Source: Ailanthus altissimus (Eukaryota; Streptophyta; Magnoliopsida; Sapindales; Simaroubaceae). From it: a stretch of DNA of 64,000 nt. Where the stretch lies: positions 9,272,501-9,336,500 of the forward strand of contig OX327690.1 in NCBI GenBank assembly GCA_946807835.1, written 5' to 3'. Position numbers and translations under genes: made by a program. Shown here in pieces: positions 36,090 through 47,949 of this stretch. Numbering within the stretch: the first letter of the stretch is position 1; the number at the start of each line of letters is the position of its first letter. Below the pieces are notes generated by a model. That model had not been told where the DNA came from. It saw only the letters and a program-made list of their open reading frames with translations, and ran no database searches.

Positions 36090-36895
36090 AATACCAATAA
36101 TATTTAAATTCTAAAAGAGACTAAACCTTTTATTTTCAAAAGAACAAGAGTAATTAAATTAGTCCAAACAAGAAATAGAAACAAAATTTTGTCTAAATGA
36201 CAGTATATAAAATGTCTCACTCAAATCCAAATATTAACCAGATTCTAATATTATTCTTAAAAGTTCAATTGTCTCAACATGAGACTTGTTGCCATCATCT
36301 AGATAGATGGATCTTTCAACATCAATTGACAGTCAACTTTTTAGATAACCCTGCATAGTCACACTTATGTGAGTAGATGCACCCATATCTATCCACCAAG
36401 TATGCCTTTGTATTAAAGCTAAATTCACTTCTAAATAAACAAAGTTGAGAAATTTACCCTTTTTGGCAAGCCATTTTATATACTTGGAATAATTCTTCTT
36501 CATATGTCTAACGTTCTTGTAAAAGTAATAGATGGTTTCATCATTTTATTTCTTTTGCACCCTAGGCTGTAAAGTTCCATTATCTGCAGCTCTTTTTTCT
36601 TTTTTATTCTACTTTTTTTTTCTTATTGGCAACATTGTTATTGGAAGAAGTTGCTAAATGAGCACTTTCTATCTTTTCTTGTTTCAATTTACCTTCCTTT
36701 TGCACACATTGAGCAATGAGGTCATTAAGAGTGCATTTTTCCTTTTGAGTATTGTAACTGATTTTAAAAGGACTGTATTATGTAGGAAGAGGATTAAGAT
36801 CAGGTGTACGAGAATGTCATCAGACAACTCTAACTTTAGTGCCCTTAATCTTGTAATAAGATTAGACATTTTTTTAATATACTCCCTTATGTTTC
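36085..36895 (-). pseudogene. Copia-1 protease and nucleocapsid remnants
   Basis: On the minus strand, 36240-36420 reads WWIDMGASTHIS, then YLDDGNKSHVETIELL: the Copia protease active-site region. 36470-36560 is a CCHC knuckle in which the cysteines read as tyrosine (YYFYKNVRHMKKNYSKY). Further upstream are gag C-terminal fragments to 36895, where Copia-4 is inserted. Confidence 0.75.
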
Positions 36896-37283
36896 TATTG
36901 AAAAGTAGGGATTTAGTTGTGATACAGCTGAATCTTAAAAGATTTTATTAGTTGTAAATAATTTAATTTGGTTAATAATATAAAATAGAAAAATTAATTA
37001 TTTGTAAAATAGGAAATTAAATAGAAAAGTTAATTATATATAAAATATGAAAGTTCATTATTAGCTACATATTGTGGAAGGATTTTCCTGATTCATTGAG
37101 TTGTAATTTTCTTTATAAAAGAACCCCATTTAAAGTATTATATTACGAGAGGCAATACACAAAATGCTTCATTCAAAATTTCTCTTTTTTGAGTTTATAT
37201 GGTATAAGAGCCAAACTCATTTCTCGACTTTTTTCAAAAAAAGTAAAACCTAGTTGTCCATTTTCATAACTTAATTACTCACC

Positions 37284-37860
37284 ATGTCTGAAGCATCATC
37301 TGAGTCAGCTCATTCTTTTAATAGTTCGTTCAAAGTTCTGTTGGAAAAAAAGACCACCAGTAGGGTTGTAAAGACTTTGTCCTTAATTTCCTATAAGGCT
37401 ATTGCTAACAAGGCAATAAATTATCCAAAGAAAGGTGCAGAAAAGCCATGGGTTTGGTGTAATTACTACAACCATCTTTACCACACCTGTAATTTATGGC
37501 AAGCTCATAGATTGGAAAAGTAGTAAGACTGATGACAGAACCATCTGTGTAACACCCAATACCAGTGACGTCAAAATAAGTCCCTTCAGTAAGGAGCAGA
37601 TGGATCATCTTTTTAAGCTGTTAAAATCCAATACATCATCTGGTTTTCCTAGTAACTCCCTTGCTCAAATAGATAGTGAACGTAATGTCCTTTCTTGTTG
37701 TTCAAATGTCACTCCGTGGATTATTGATTTTAGAGCTTCTGATTATATGACTAGTCTTTCTAAATTATTCAGTACCTATTCATCTTATTCTGGTATAGAA
37801 AAATTTAGAATTGCAGATGGTAGCTTTTCACCTATTACAAGAAAAGTTTGATAAAACCCT
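37284..37860 (+). pseudogene. Copia-4 gag end and protease
   Basis: The frame starting 37284 has a degenerate zinc knuckle (WCNYYNHLYHTC). After a frame change, 37435-37851 contains the protease start WIIDFRASDYMTS, in which the catalytic Asp is kept but the following S-G is changed to F-R. A TGA ends it at 37851. The N-terminal gag part is largely missing between the leader and 37284. Confidence 0.75.
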
Positions 37861-39480
37861 TTGAGAATATTGATATTAAATTTGTTCTTCATATTCCCAA
37901 ACTAGCCTCTAATCTTTTATTTTTGAGTAAATTTTTAAAGGAGTCTAATTGTCATGTTGTCTTCTTTGATTCTCACTGTGAATTCTAGTACCAGAGCTCG
38001 AGGAAGAAAACTAGTAGTGCTATAATGATAGATGGACTATACTACTTTGATGGTAACTCTTTTAATAATAAAAAACTCAAGGCTTTAGTAGTATCGGTTT
38101 TATTCTTGTGTATGAACAAATAATAGTTTGGCATTCTAGGCTTGGACATCTTTTTTTTCTCAATATTTTAAATACTTGTTTCTTACTTTGTTTAAGGGTT
38201 TGGATTGTTCTATATTTTAATGTGTAAATTGTTATTTTTCTAAGAGTCATCGTACAACATATTTTTCAAAATCTTATGTTCCTTCAAAATTATTTTATTT
38301 AATTCATAGTGATGTTTGAGGACCTTAAAAATCACAATTATTTCTTGAAAAAAATGTTTGTTACATTTATTGACGATTATACTCGATTATACTGAATATA
38401 TTTAATGAGTGAGAAATCTGAGATAGAAAAACTGTTTAAGAATTTTTATAAAATGATTAAAACTCAGTTTCAAACTAAAATTAATATTCTTTATATTAAT
38501 AATGGCACTGAGTATTTTAATGAACACTTGAGGACTTTTTTTAAAAGAAAAATGGTATTCATCATCAATTTACATTTATGGATACTAAATAAAATAGTAT
38601 TACTAAAAGAAAAAAAAAACACTTACTTGAAGTGGCTTGTGTTATAATTTTTTCAATAAATGTCCCACATATTTGATATAATATGCCTACACGTATTTTG
38701 AAATATAGCATACTTTTAGAGTGTTTTATAAAAAAAATCATTTGTCATGAATTTACTCGCATTTACCATTAAAATTTTTTTGATACACTATTTTTGTCCA
38801 TATTCCCAGCTATTCTTAGTCCAAACTTGATCCACAAGTTAAGAAGTGTATTTTCCTTAGATATGCTCCTAACAAAAAGGGATATAAGTGTTGTAATCCC
38901 AAACTAAAAAAATTTATGTTAGTATGAATGTTTTTTTTTTTAAAACAAACTTTACTTTCACAAAAGTTCTCTTCAAATGGAAAAAGAAAGAGTGGAAGAC
39001 AATATTTGGAATCTATCCACTGTTCCATTACCAAACACTATCTTGAATACTACTCCGACTTCTTCCTCTTTAAATCATACTATTGTTTTTGAAAAATAAA
39101 ATGAGGAAAGTTTTGATAAAACTATTGAAAATTCTAGTAAAAAATTAGAAAACATTGATTTATCTTCAATAAGGGAGAAACACTACAAACAAATCAAAGA
39201 AATCAAAATACTGAGCTTTTGGTTTATGCTAAGAGAAGACCCCATCAAAAGAGTCAAGGCTCGTCTATAATTCTAGAATAAGATCAATCTTCAACTCCAA
39301 GAACTGCTACCTAGGATATTACTGGTATTTCTAGTTCTAACTTAAATTTAATTCTTGTTTCTAATATGCCATCAGGCTTGGATATTCCTATAACCCTTAA
39401 AAATGAAATCAGCATCTACACAAAGTATCCAATTGCTAAATACCTATCTTATGAAAATTTTCTCACCACTATAGGGCTTT
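37861..39480 (+). pseudogene. Copia-4 integrase remnants
   Basis: Contains the GAG-pre-integrase region (38120-38270) and an integrase core piece at 38405-38647 (KTQFQTKINILYINNGTEYF), where the usual catalytic Asp before NGTEY reads Asn. 38650-39480 holds the integrase C-terminal part and the linker to RT, with many stops. Confidence 0.7.
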
Positions 39481-41092
39481 TCCTAAAAAATATCGCACCT
39501 GTTTGTTCCTAAAAATATTCAGGAAGTCTTGATGATCCAAAATAGAAATTAACAGTTATGGAAGAGATGAATGCTTTGAGAAAAAGTGGTACTTGTGAGA
39601 TAGTGGACTTACCTCAAGGAAAAAAGACAGTAGGTTGTAAATGAGTTTTCACTGTGAAATACAAAGTTGATGGTATCATAAAAAGATATAAAGCGAGTGG
39701 TTGCTAAGGACTTTACTAAGATATTTGGGATTGATTACCAATAAACTTTTGCTCTTATTGCTAAAACAAACTCAATTTGAGTTTTTTTTGTCTTTGGTTG
39801 TGAATTTTAACTGGCCTCTATACCAGTTGGACGTGAAGAATGCCTTCCAAAATAGAGATCTAGCAGAGGAAGTTTTCATAAGTCTACCACCTAAATTTGA
39901 GAAGAGACTTGGACCTAATAAGGTCTACATATTGAGAAATTCCCTATATGGCCTGAAATAATCTTATAGAGCCTGGTTTGAGCATTTTGAAAAGGTTATA
40001 AAAAACTGTGGCTATTGTTAAAGTCAGACTGACAATATGATGTTCTACAAGCACAACAAGGAAGGCAAGGTTGCAATTCTAATTGTTTATATGGATGATA
40101 TAGTTCTAATTAGCAATAATATTAAAGAACTAGAGAGACTAAAAAAGAATGTGGCAATTATTTTTGAAATTAAGGACTTGGGCACATTAAAATATTTTCT
40201 TGGAATGGAATTTGGTAAGTTTAAGGAAGGTATATTTGTCAACCAACAAAAATATATTCTCGATTTACTTAGCAAGATGGGTCAACTTGGGTGCAAGCTG
40301 GCAAAAACTCCAATTGAACCCAATTTGAAGTTACAACTTGCCAAGGTTAAGGAAGTGCAAAATAGAGAGTAGTATTTAAAGCTAGTTGGAAGATTAATTT
40401 ACTTATCTCATACATGTCTTGACATAGCATTTGCTGTATGCCAGTTTATGCATTCACTCAGACCAGAACACTTCAATACAATCTATAGGATTCTAAGATA
40501 TCTAAAAGGAACTCTAGAAAAGGGCTTGATATTTAAGAAACGTGATAATCTACAAGTTGAAGCATATATTGATGCAGATTGGGCATGAAGTGTTATTGAT
40601 AGATATTCAACTTTTAACTACTGTATATTTGTTGGAGGCAATCTTATTACTTGGCAAAGTAAGAAACAAAATATTGTTGCTAGAAGCAATGCTAAAGCAA
40701 ATTTAGAGCAGCTACTAATGAAATTTTGAAGTTTTATGAATTATAAGATTATTAGATAATGTGAAAATTTCTAATTCTTTGCCTACGAAGATCTATTATG
40801 ATAAAAAAAAATGGCAGCAATTTCCATTACCCATAATCATGTTCTTCACGATAGAACAAAACATGTGGTAGGAATCTTATGTCTTTATTGGATAACGAGC
40901 AGTTTTGAATTTTGAGATTTGACAAGCATTTTATCAAGGAGAAACTTGAAATTGAACTGATTTTCATGCTGTATTTTCCTTTAACAGAACAAATTATAGA
41001 TGTGCTCACTAAAAGAATACCAAAGATGCAATTTGATGACTTAATTGGTAAGTTAGTTATGGAAAATATCTTCAAACCAGCTTGAGGGAAAG
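39480..41092 (+). pseudogene. Copia-4 reverse transcriptase and RNase H
   Basis: 39480-40372 holds RT: LYQLDVKNAFQNRDLAEEVF, NKVYILRNSLYGLK, then the intact catalytic box IVYMDDIVLIS and LGTLKYFLGMEF. Stops occur after YGLK and at 40370. 40375-40730 continues with LVGRLIYLSHTCLDIAFAV, ILRYLKGTLEKGL and a truncated RNase H (EAYIDADWA, ITWQSKKQNIVARS). 40730-41092 leads to the polypurine tract. It is not functional as a whole. Confidence 0.85.
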
Positions 41093-41401
41093 TGTTGCAA
41101 AATAGGAATTTGGTTGTGATATAGCTAAATCTTAAGAGATTTAATTAGTTATAAATAGTGTGATTTGGTCAATAATATAATATAGGAAAGTTAATTATTT
41201 GTAAAATAGAAAGGTAAATAGAAAAACTAAGTATATATAAAATAAGAAAGTTAATTATTAGCTACGTATTGTAGGAGGATTTTTCTAATTCTTTCAGTTG
41301 TGATTTTCTCTATAAAAGAATCACATGTAAAGTATTGTATTATGAGAGACAATACACAAAATTCTTCATTCATAATTTCTATCTTCCGAGTTTATAGTTT
41401 C

Positions 41402-41800
41402 CTTTGCTTTTATACCGCATTAAAACAACCTAAGATAAAATGGTACTTGTTTCGACCTTTCCATTACTAGCGAATCGGTCTGTTATTTGGCTCAAGAACT
41501 CTTTAGTATTTTCTTCCTAAGGCATTGCGCCCTTAATGGTATGCGGAATAGAGTGCTTCATAATCATCAGACCTATGCAATTAGAACGCTCTCATTTTTC
41601 ATAAAATGCCATTTGTTTAGCAGTACTGCCATCAGTAGGAACATGAGGTTCTTCCATTCGGATTGCATAGTCTAAATCTATACACCCAAACATAATGGTA
41701 ATGTCCTTCTTTCATTTTTTGAAGTTAGTGCTACTAAGCATTGGAATGTTATTCAAATTGGCAAATATAAAAGAAGCATTTACTGAATATAGAACAAATA
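41402..41800 (-). pseudogene. Copia-1 gag N-terminal remnant
   Basis: On the minus strand, FANLNNIPMLSSTNFKK, then KKDITIMFGCIDLDYAIRME, GLMIMKHSIPHTIKGAMP and EFLSQITDRFASN. This is the UBN2-type gag of Ty1/Copia, with in-frame stops mainly at Trp positions. It shows Copia-1 extends at least from 15.5 to 41.8 kb on the minus strand. Confidence 0.78.
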
Positions 41801-43204
41801 AAAAACTCACAATTAATATCCATGTCATTCAATCATGCATACATATACACACATAGCATAATATATTATAAATTAGCTCATTATTAAGATACCAAGCACA
41901 ACATTGAAAATTAGTCTTTAAACATAAATAAAAATTTATAAACATTACTCTCAAAATTGGTCAGTAAATATTAATAATAAATTCTGCCAACAATATGCAT
42001 TTCTTTAGACCGGCATATTATATATATGAAAAACACCAAATTTTATCACATATTTACTACCATATGTGTCTATTATCTGGCAAAAAAATAATCTTCCTTT
42101 GAGCCAATTATTTTTCGCATAGATTTAAATACAATCATTTAATTTCTTTAATAATATCCATATAATTCAAAATAAATAAATTTACATAAAAGATGTTACT
42201 TTTGTGAAATTTTATTTCAATGCAATTTATTTTGATATATTGGATTTAATTTGTAGGAAAATGGAGAAAAAATGGTCAAAGTCAAACCGAGTTAGGTCAA
42301 AGTTAGAATAGGTCTGGAGTGGGTCGGTATTGAAGCAGTTGGGTTAGGTTAAGCCTAACCCTTCTTAATTATTCAAACCCAAAAATTTATCCAATAGCCT
42401 AAATTTAAAAATGGGCTTAAGTCCATCTTGACTCACTTGATCTGATCTATATGTTGGGCTTAAAAAATTTAGGTTTGTTTGAGTCTTTATAAGCCTTGTG
42501 AAATAGACTTGATAAACTCTTAAAATTTGTAGACACCAATTACCTAAACATGCATTACAATTAAAAAGAAATTCCATCAAATTCAGCAATATTAATTTGA
42601 ATTTGAATAAATTTCAACTTCTACTATTTTTTAAAAATTTATTTACACATTCAATTTAATATATTTTTGTTTCAAAATTGAATTCTATATGCTTTTAAAT
42701 TTCAATCCGTTGAATGCGTACTAATAAAAATAAAATAAAATAATGTGCAATCAATTCAATGAATGCTAGATACTAAGAAGTGACTATTAAATACATAATT
42801 AAAGAAAATAGTTTATTGTGGTGGTACTAATTGGCAGCTAATGAATTTATTATTTTGAGAAGTGGCAATCAATCAATTGAATGTACAGAGAAATGACTAT
42901 CTTGATACATTGAATGCATTTAAAGAAGTGGAATGCCATTTACCAATAAAAAAAAAATCAATCAATGCAGCACACCTTATGGCTCATACACAAAAAAAAT
43001 TGGTAAGAAGATTAAAAAAAATTGCCACTCGTATTTTTTATTTTTATTTTTAATGTCTTATAGAGATTATGATTGAAATTTTCTCTTAATGATTCAATAT
43101 GAGGTGGCTATGATATTATTTGTATAATAAAATTTTTAATATTTTTTTTGAAATTTAATATTATTGATAAAAGCTAATAATATTATAGAATTTACTACTA
43201 TAAA
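41801..43204. other. Intergenic / unassigned AT-rich DNA
   Basis: May include the Copia-1 leader, but no primer-binding site or LTR could be recognised. A GC-richer patch at 42240-42480 contains GGGTTAGGTTAAGCCTAACCC near 42341, a perfect 20-bp-class inverted repeat. No gene seen. Confidence 0.4.
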
Positions 43205-46200
43205 TGTCAAGATCTAATACATGTGGGTGTATGCATGTGCTAGTATGTATATTGCCTAAAATAAGTATCATATACGAATTTAAATGCGATAGAAGCGTAA
43301 ATTATAATAAACACAATAAATAAAATATATTAATCATATTAAGATATTAGTAATATAGAGAACTCATCTTAACATGTAATATTATACACGTAATTCTCCG
43401 AAGTCCATATGGAGACCAACTTGCGGACAGTTCTAGTCACCAACACGGTAGGCTTGGTGAGCTAAAACAGTAGTCCTATAGCCAACACTGGGTTTAACTC
43501 TTAAACCCTAAAATAGCCAAGTGTGTTTTCATCATTTTTTCTAAAAAGATAAGAAATGGAGAATTTGAAACAATCCACTATTTCTTCAATTAAAACTATA
43601 GAGAAAAATGAAACAATTTTATTTTTTTTCTTTCTTTTATTTTTCTTCTTCTTTCTCTTCGGCACCATTCTTTTCTTTTCCCTCCATTTCATTTTGCTCT
43701 CTCTCGACCAAAACACACCAATCACAATTCACACTTCTCATCTCTCTCTCATGTATATATATATATCTAATATATAATAAAATAATAATATAATATATAA
43801 TATATATATTATAATAATAATAATAAATAAAGATAATGGGTGACAACTCACACTCATTATCTAATACAATAATATTATCTAATATAATATAATAAGAGAG
43901 ATATTTTAATTATTTAACAATTAAATAATTAAAATATAAAATAACTATTTTGCCCTCATAAATAGTTACCAAGTCTACCCTTAGTGGGTCTCACCAAATT
44001 CACATTTGGGTAGACTTAACCGAGGGTCCACAATACGCTACATGTCATTATACAATTAGTAAATAATAATTATTGACTAATTATTGTATTTAACACTTAA
44101 ATACAGACATGCACGCATTTATGTGGTATTACTGAATATTTCTGGATTAAACACTTTAATCCAGCATGTTGCATCAATGTACAATGAGTACACTCTATAT
44201 GGCGGGACTCCCTAGGTCCTACGCCAGATTCGTCAAATAAAACTATTCCATGAGTCCATGAGCAATGCCCTACACATATGTCACGGATATTACAAATCAC
44301 TGCGTTGAACCATACAAGTTGAGATTACAACGCATACATATAGTCATTCCATCATGATATCTTGGATGTGCAGGGATATAGATCATCACCGTTAAATCCC
44401 CTAGGGCTCATCCATGTCTTATCTCCAGGCTCGTATCTCATTGAACAATATGTACAAACTCCTTTACCAAATTGTTCTACCTTGACGGAACTATTTCTTG
44501 GGATTAATACTTGTGGCCACAAGATTTTTTGAGATACAGTCTCGAAGCATCTGGATATCTAACTCCCTATACGAGCTAACGGATCCCGTATCTGTACATA
44601 CCAGACTCCATAAGCATCAAACTATACCCAGCGACACCTAACGGTTACACCATGAAAGGTCTGTGACATGCATGAAACCAAAGTATGATGGATCACTTAC
44701 ATGCCCACTGTGGCACTCAGGTCAAAGGACTACGTATACTACTCAACTCGAGAGGACCCTCCGTTCATGGCTTACATAGGATGTCTATTGGAGGCCATCG
44801 TAATTCTGTCCCATATCTAGTCCTAACTGGATACCATATGTCAATATGAGCTTTAAGCTCATTGTCGGCTAGGAATGACCATCTATACCCTATAGGTATA
44901 ACATATGCTGATTTATATATTAAATGTATCCACTGACAGACCCGCATTGGCAGAAATAGATCAGGGATAATTATTCGAGAACATATTTGCGTAACTAATA
45001 TTTTTTGGCACCCGATTGCAACTCTTGTAACTATGCAGTTACTAGTATATTCCCAAGTCTATGTCTTATTATAGATAAGGCTCTTACTCTTGGATCTGCT
45101 GAGTATTATAACCAACTAACACTTAGCTGTGCTAACATTTAACATTTATATCTCTCAGCTTGTTTGACTATGAGCCCTTATCTAAACTCCTTTAGATCTG
45201 ACCTGAACTCCTTCAGATCGTACAATGTCTGTAACATTACATTATATAATACAATATAAATTGGTATTATCAATTTAATGGGAATGCACACTTGTATAAA
45301 TACACAAGTATATGTACATTCAGGGATGACACATAAGCACTGACTCTAACAATCTCCTACTTGCTTTAGTGCCATTCCTAATAGTATTTCATACATGTCA
45401 ACTCCACGTGTTACATAAACACTTTTAGAGTCATGACCTTAGAAAGTGGATCCGCTAAATTATTTATAAGAACTTATACAAATAATCACATCTCTTTAAG
45501 CCAAGATTTTTCTAGTCATGTAAGACTCCTCTCAACATAATTAGAGTACTAGTGTCCTCTTGGTACCTTGGTCTATACAATGGCCTAGTTTTATCACAAA
45601 CTTATAGAATAGAATCCATCTGTCTTGGAACTCTTTCAAGCCCAACAATAAACCTACGAATCCTCACTGCCGCTTTTGCTGTACCAATATAAATTAGCAG
45701 TAAATCCCAGTTTGGTGCAATTCTAACTCACCTAGTATTAATGAGAATGAGCACATTCTCAGATGTAAACTCTCTATCATTTAGGTCAAACTAAAAGTTT
45801 AACTCTGTGCATATTCTCATTTTAAAGCCATTTTCTCCATATTTGAGAAACTTATTCTTTGTACCTTTAAGGTATCTTAGGATATGTTTGATTACCATTA
45901 AATGGTGGTCACCTGAATTAGACTGAAACATGCTTATAACTCTTACAGCTAAACTGATCTCAGGACTTAAATACATCATAGCATATATCAAGCTCTCAAG
46001 AGCTGACGTATTTGGTGTATCAGACACTCTAACTTTTTCATCTTTCATCTAAAGAGACACTCTCCTCGAAAGATGAGCACCAGGTCTATAAGATATGTTA
46101 ACTAATTCACAGTTAATAAACCGTACCTTTCAGATGCTACTGATGTGAAATAATTTGAGAAAGTTCTATCGGCTTCCTAGCTTTATCTCTATAAAGCTTT

Positions 46201-46880
46201 ATACCTAGTATAAAGGAAGCCTCTTCTAAATCGTTCATGAAACAATTCTTACAAGTTATTTATGATCGACTATAACATACTAATATCATTCCTAATGATT
46301 AGTATGTCATTAACAAAGAGCATCAAGAAGACTATCATGCTCCCACTGACCTTTCATGCATACTAGACCAGAAGTCTAGCTGGATGTAAAAACTTTAGGC
46401 TATTCCATGAATATCTTTTACTCAAGGTATCCATTGAGGAATGTCATCCTCACATCTATCTGTCAAACCTTAAAGTCATAATATGCTGCAAAAGCCAAAA
46501 TAATTCTAATCAATTTTAACATCAATATTGGTCCAAAGGTTTCCTCTAAGTTGATATAAGATCACTGAAGATTATATTTCTAGAGCCAATATTAGGTCTA
46601 GAAGGTCTCTAGCTTATATCTGGCTCCCACTACCTCTTTGTAAACCCTTTACAACCAATGAGAACAATTCTCATCGGTAGTTTTATCAAGTTCCAGACTT
46701 GATTCTAATGCATATAGTCAATTTTATTTTCTTAGCTTCTTGCTATTTCTCGAATCGATGTCTAACATTGTCTCCTTATAAGTCAAAGGATGATTTTCTT
46801 TAATAAAAAAAACTCTAAGTTCATCATCAGGCATCAACCATACCTAAAAGGTGACTTAGACATCCTTTTCGACCCAAAAG
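43205..46880 (-). mobile_element. Copia-3, truncated long-LTR Copia
   Basis: The 3' LTR is 43205-45351 (2147 bp; plus-strand TGTCAAGATCTAAT to GACTCTAACA). It is followed by a polypurine tract (minus strand GCAAGTAGGAGAT) and pol running to about 46880. The minus-strand frame 45791-46048 contains RT/RNase H linker sequence (RVISMFQSNSGDHHLMVIKH, ILRYLKGTKNKFLKY); 46050-46870 matches Copia-2 RT and linker fragments. There is no 5' LTR, leader, gag or integrase, so it is truncated at its 5' side. Confidence 0.82.
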
Positions 46881-47489
46881 GTGGAATGGCATAAGAAGGA
46901 GCCATTGTGTGTTGCTGGTTATAAGAAAAGGGTCAGGCGGTGACTGTGGTGAGTAGAAAACTTGAGGAATAGGGGTGTTTGACCCATGGTGGTAGTAGGG
47001 TGGGGGCCTAACTGAACCCAGTTAGAGAAGAGATGGAGTGACAGATCTAACAGTGTTTGGGGAAAGGGTCAGCGACCATGATGTCAAAGGTCTGGCAGCG
47101 TGGACTGGCCTATATCAGCGAGCCTTCAAAGGCTAACAATCGTGGCATCAGAAGGCCCAACGGAGGCTCTATGTCTGTTGACATGGGCAATGGAGCATGG
47201 CTTTGATTTGATCGAGTGGTAGGTAGCCATAATAGATTACTCAGGCTAGACATCAAAACAGGAGAGGGGGCTGCCAAAGGAAGAACTTGTGGCATGAAGC
47301 TATAAAAAGATAGTGAAAAAATGAAGAAAAAAAAACAGTAAAAGAAGAGAAAACTAAGAAAAAAAAAGAAAGGTAGAGGATTTTTATTTCCACTGGAGAG
47401 GGAGCCAAAGCCCCCTCTTTGGTGGCGGTTTATTGAAGGAGGTGTGACTATTGCTTACTTTTTATAAGTTGATAGGTTTTTTATTAGGG
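46881..47489. other. Unassigned GC-richer island
   Basis: Distinctly richer in G and C than its surroundings, with purine-rich tracts (47320-47375). The longest frame is 61 codons on the minus strand (47110-47295), rich in Pro, Ser and Leu, with no motif I recognise. It lies between the truncated edge of Copia-3 and an LTR-like segment, so it could be leader DNA of another retroelement or captured host DNA. Confidence 0.35.
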
Positions 47490-47949
47490 TTTTTCTTTTA
47501 TCATAGAAAAATGAACATTGATAAAAGAAATTTTAATTGGTAAAAGAACCACTATAGTTAAGATTTTGTATTAAATCATCAAGAAGTTAATCGAAATCGT
47601 ACCTGAATCTATGGAGACATAGAAAATTAGGGTTGATAACCTTTTATGTCTAAACCTTTATTGAGAGAGCCGCAGTTTACTCATTGATGGGATGCGAATA
47701 AATAAAATGTTAAGATTTAAACTAAAGACCTCAACCTATTATTTATAGTATTTTATTTTAGTTTGGACCATCATGAAAATAAAATAAAATAATTGACTCT
47801 CTATACTTAAAGCCCATACATACTTTATGAGATGCTATAAAAATTTAATAACAAATAAATTTTATTTGATCACTTTTAATAAGTAACAAAATAGATAATC
47901 AATAATGTAGAATTAGTTAATATATATATATATATATAATTTTCTAACG
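47490..47949 (-). repeat. LTR segment related to the Copia-1 LTR
   Basis: Matches 15498-15977 along its length and ends in the same ATTTTCTAA phrase. It could be the 5' LTR of Copia-1, which would make the whole 15.5-47.9 kb region one exploded element, or a separate solo LTR. A TA microsatellite is at 47922-47938. Confidence 0.55.

Larger units (their letters stand above)
36891..41401 (+). mobile_element. Copia-4, complete short LTR retrotransposon with 5-bp duplication
   Basis: The element spans 36896-41396 (4501 bp). LTRs are 36896-37199 and 41093-41396, each 304 bp. The target duplication is GTTTC (36891-36895, 41397-41401). A primer-binding site TGGTATAAGAGCC starts directly at 37200, and a polypurine tract GAGGGAAAG precedes 41093. 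LTR ends are TA...TA (left) and TG...TA (right), not the canonical TG...CA. The LTR copies differ at many sites, so the insertion is old. It interrupts Copia-1 gag. Confidence 0.92.

Noticed and set aside
43501..43846. Overlapping 60-74 codon frames rich in Lys/Arg or Phe/Ser
   Set aside because: They sit in the purine/pyrimidine-rich part of the Copia-3 LTR; related LTRs do not keep them open.
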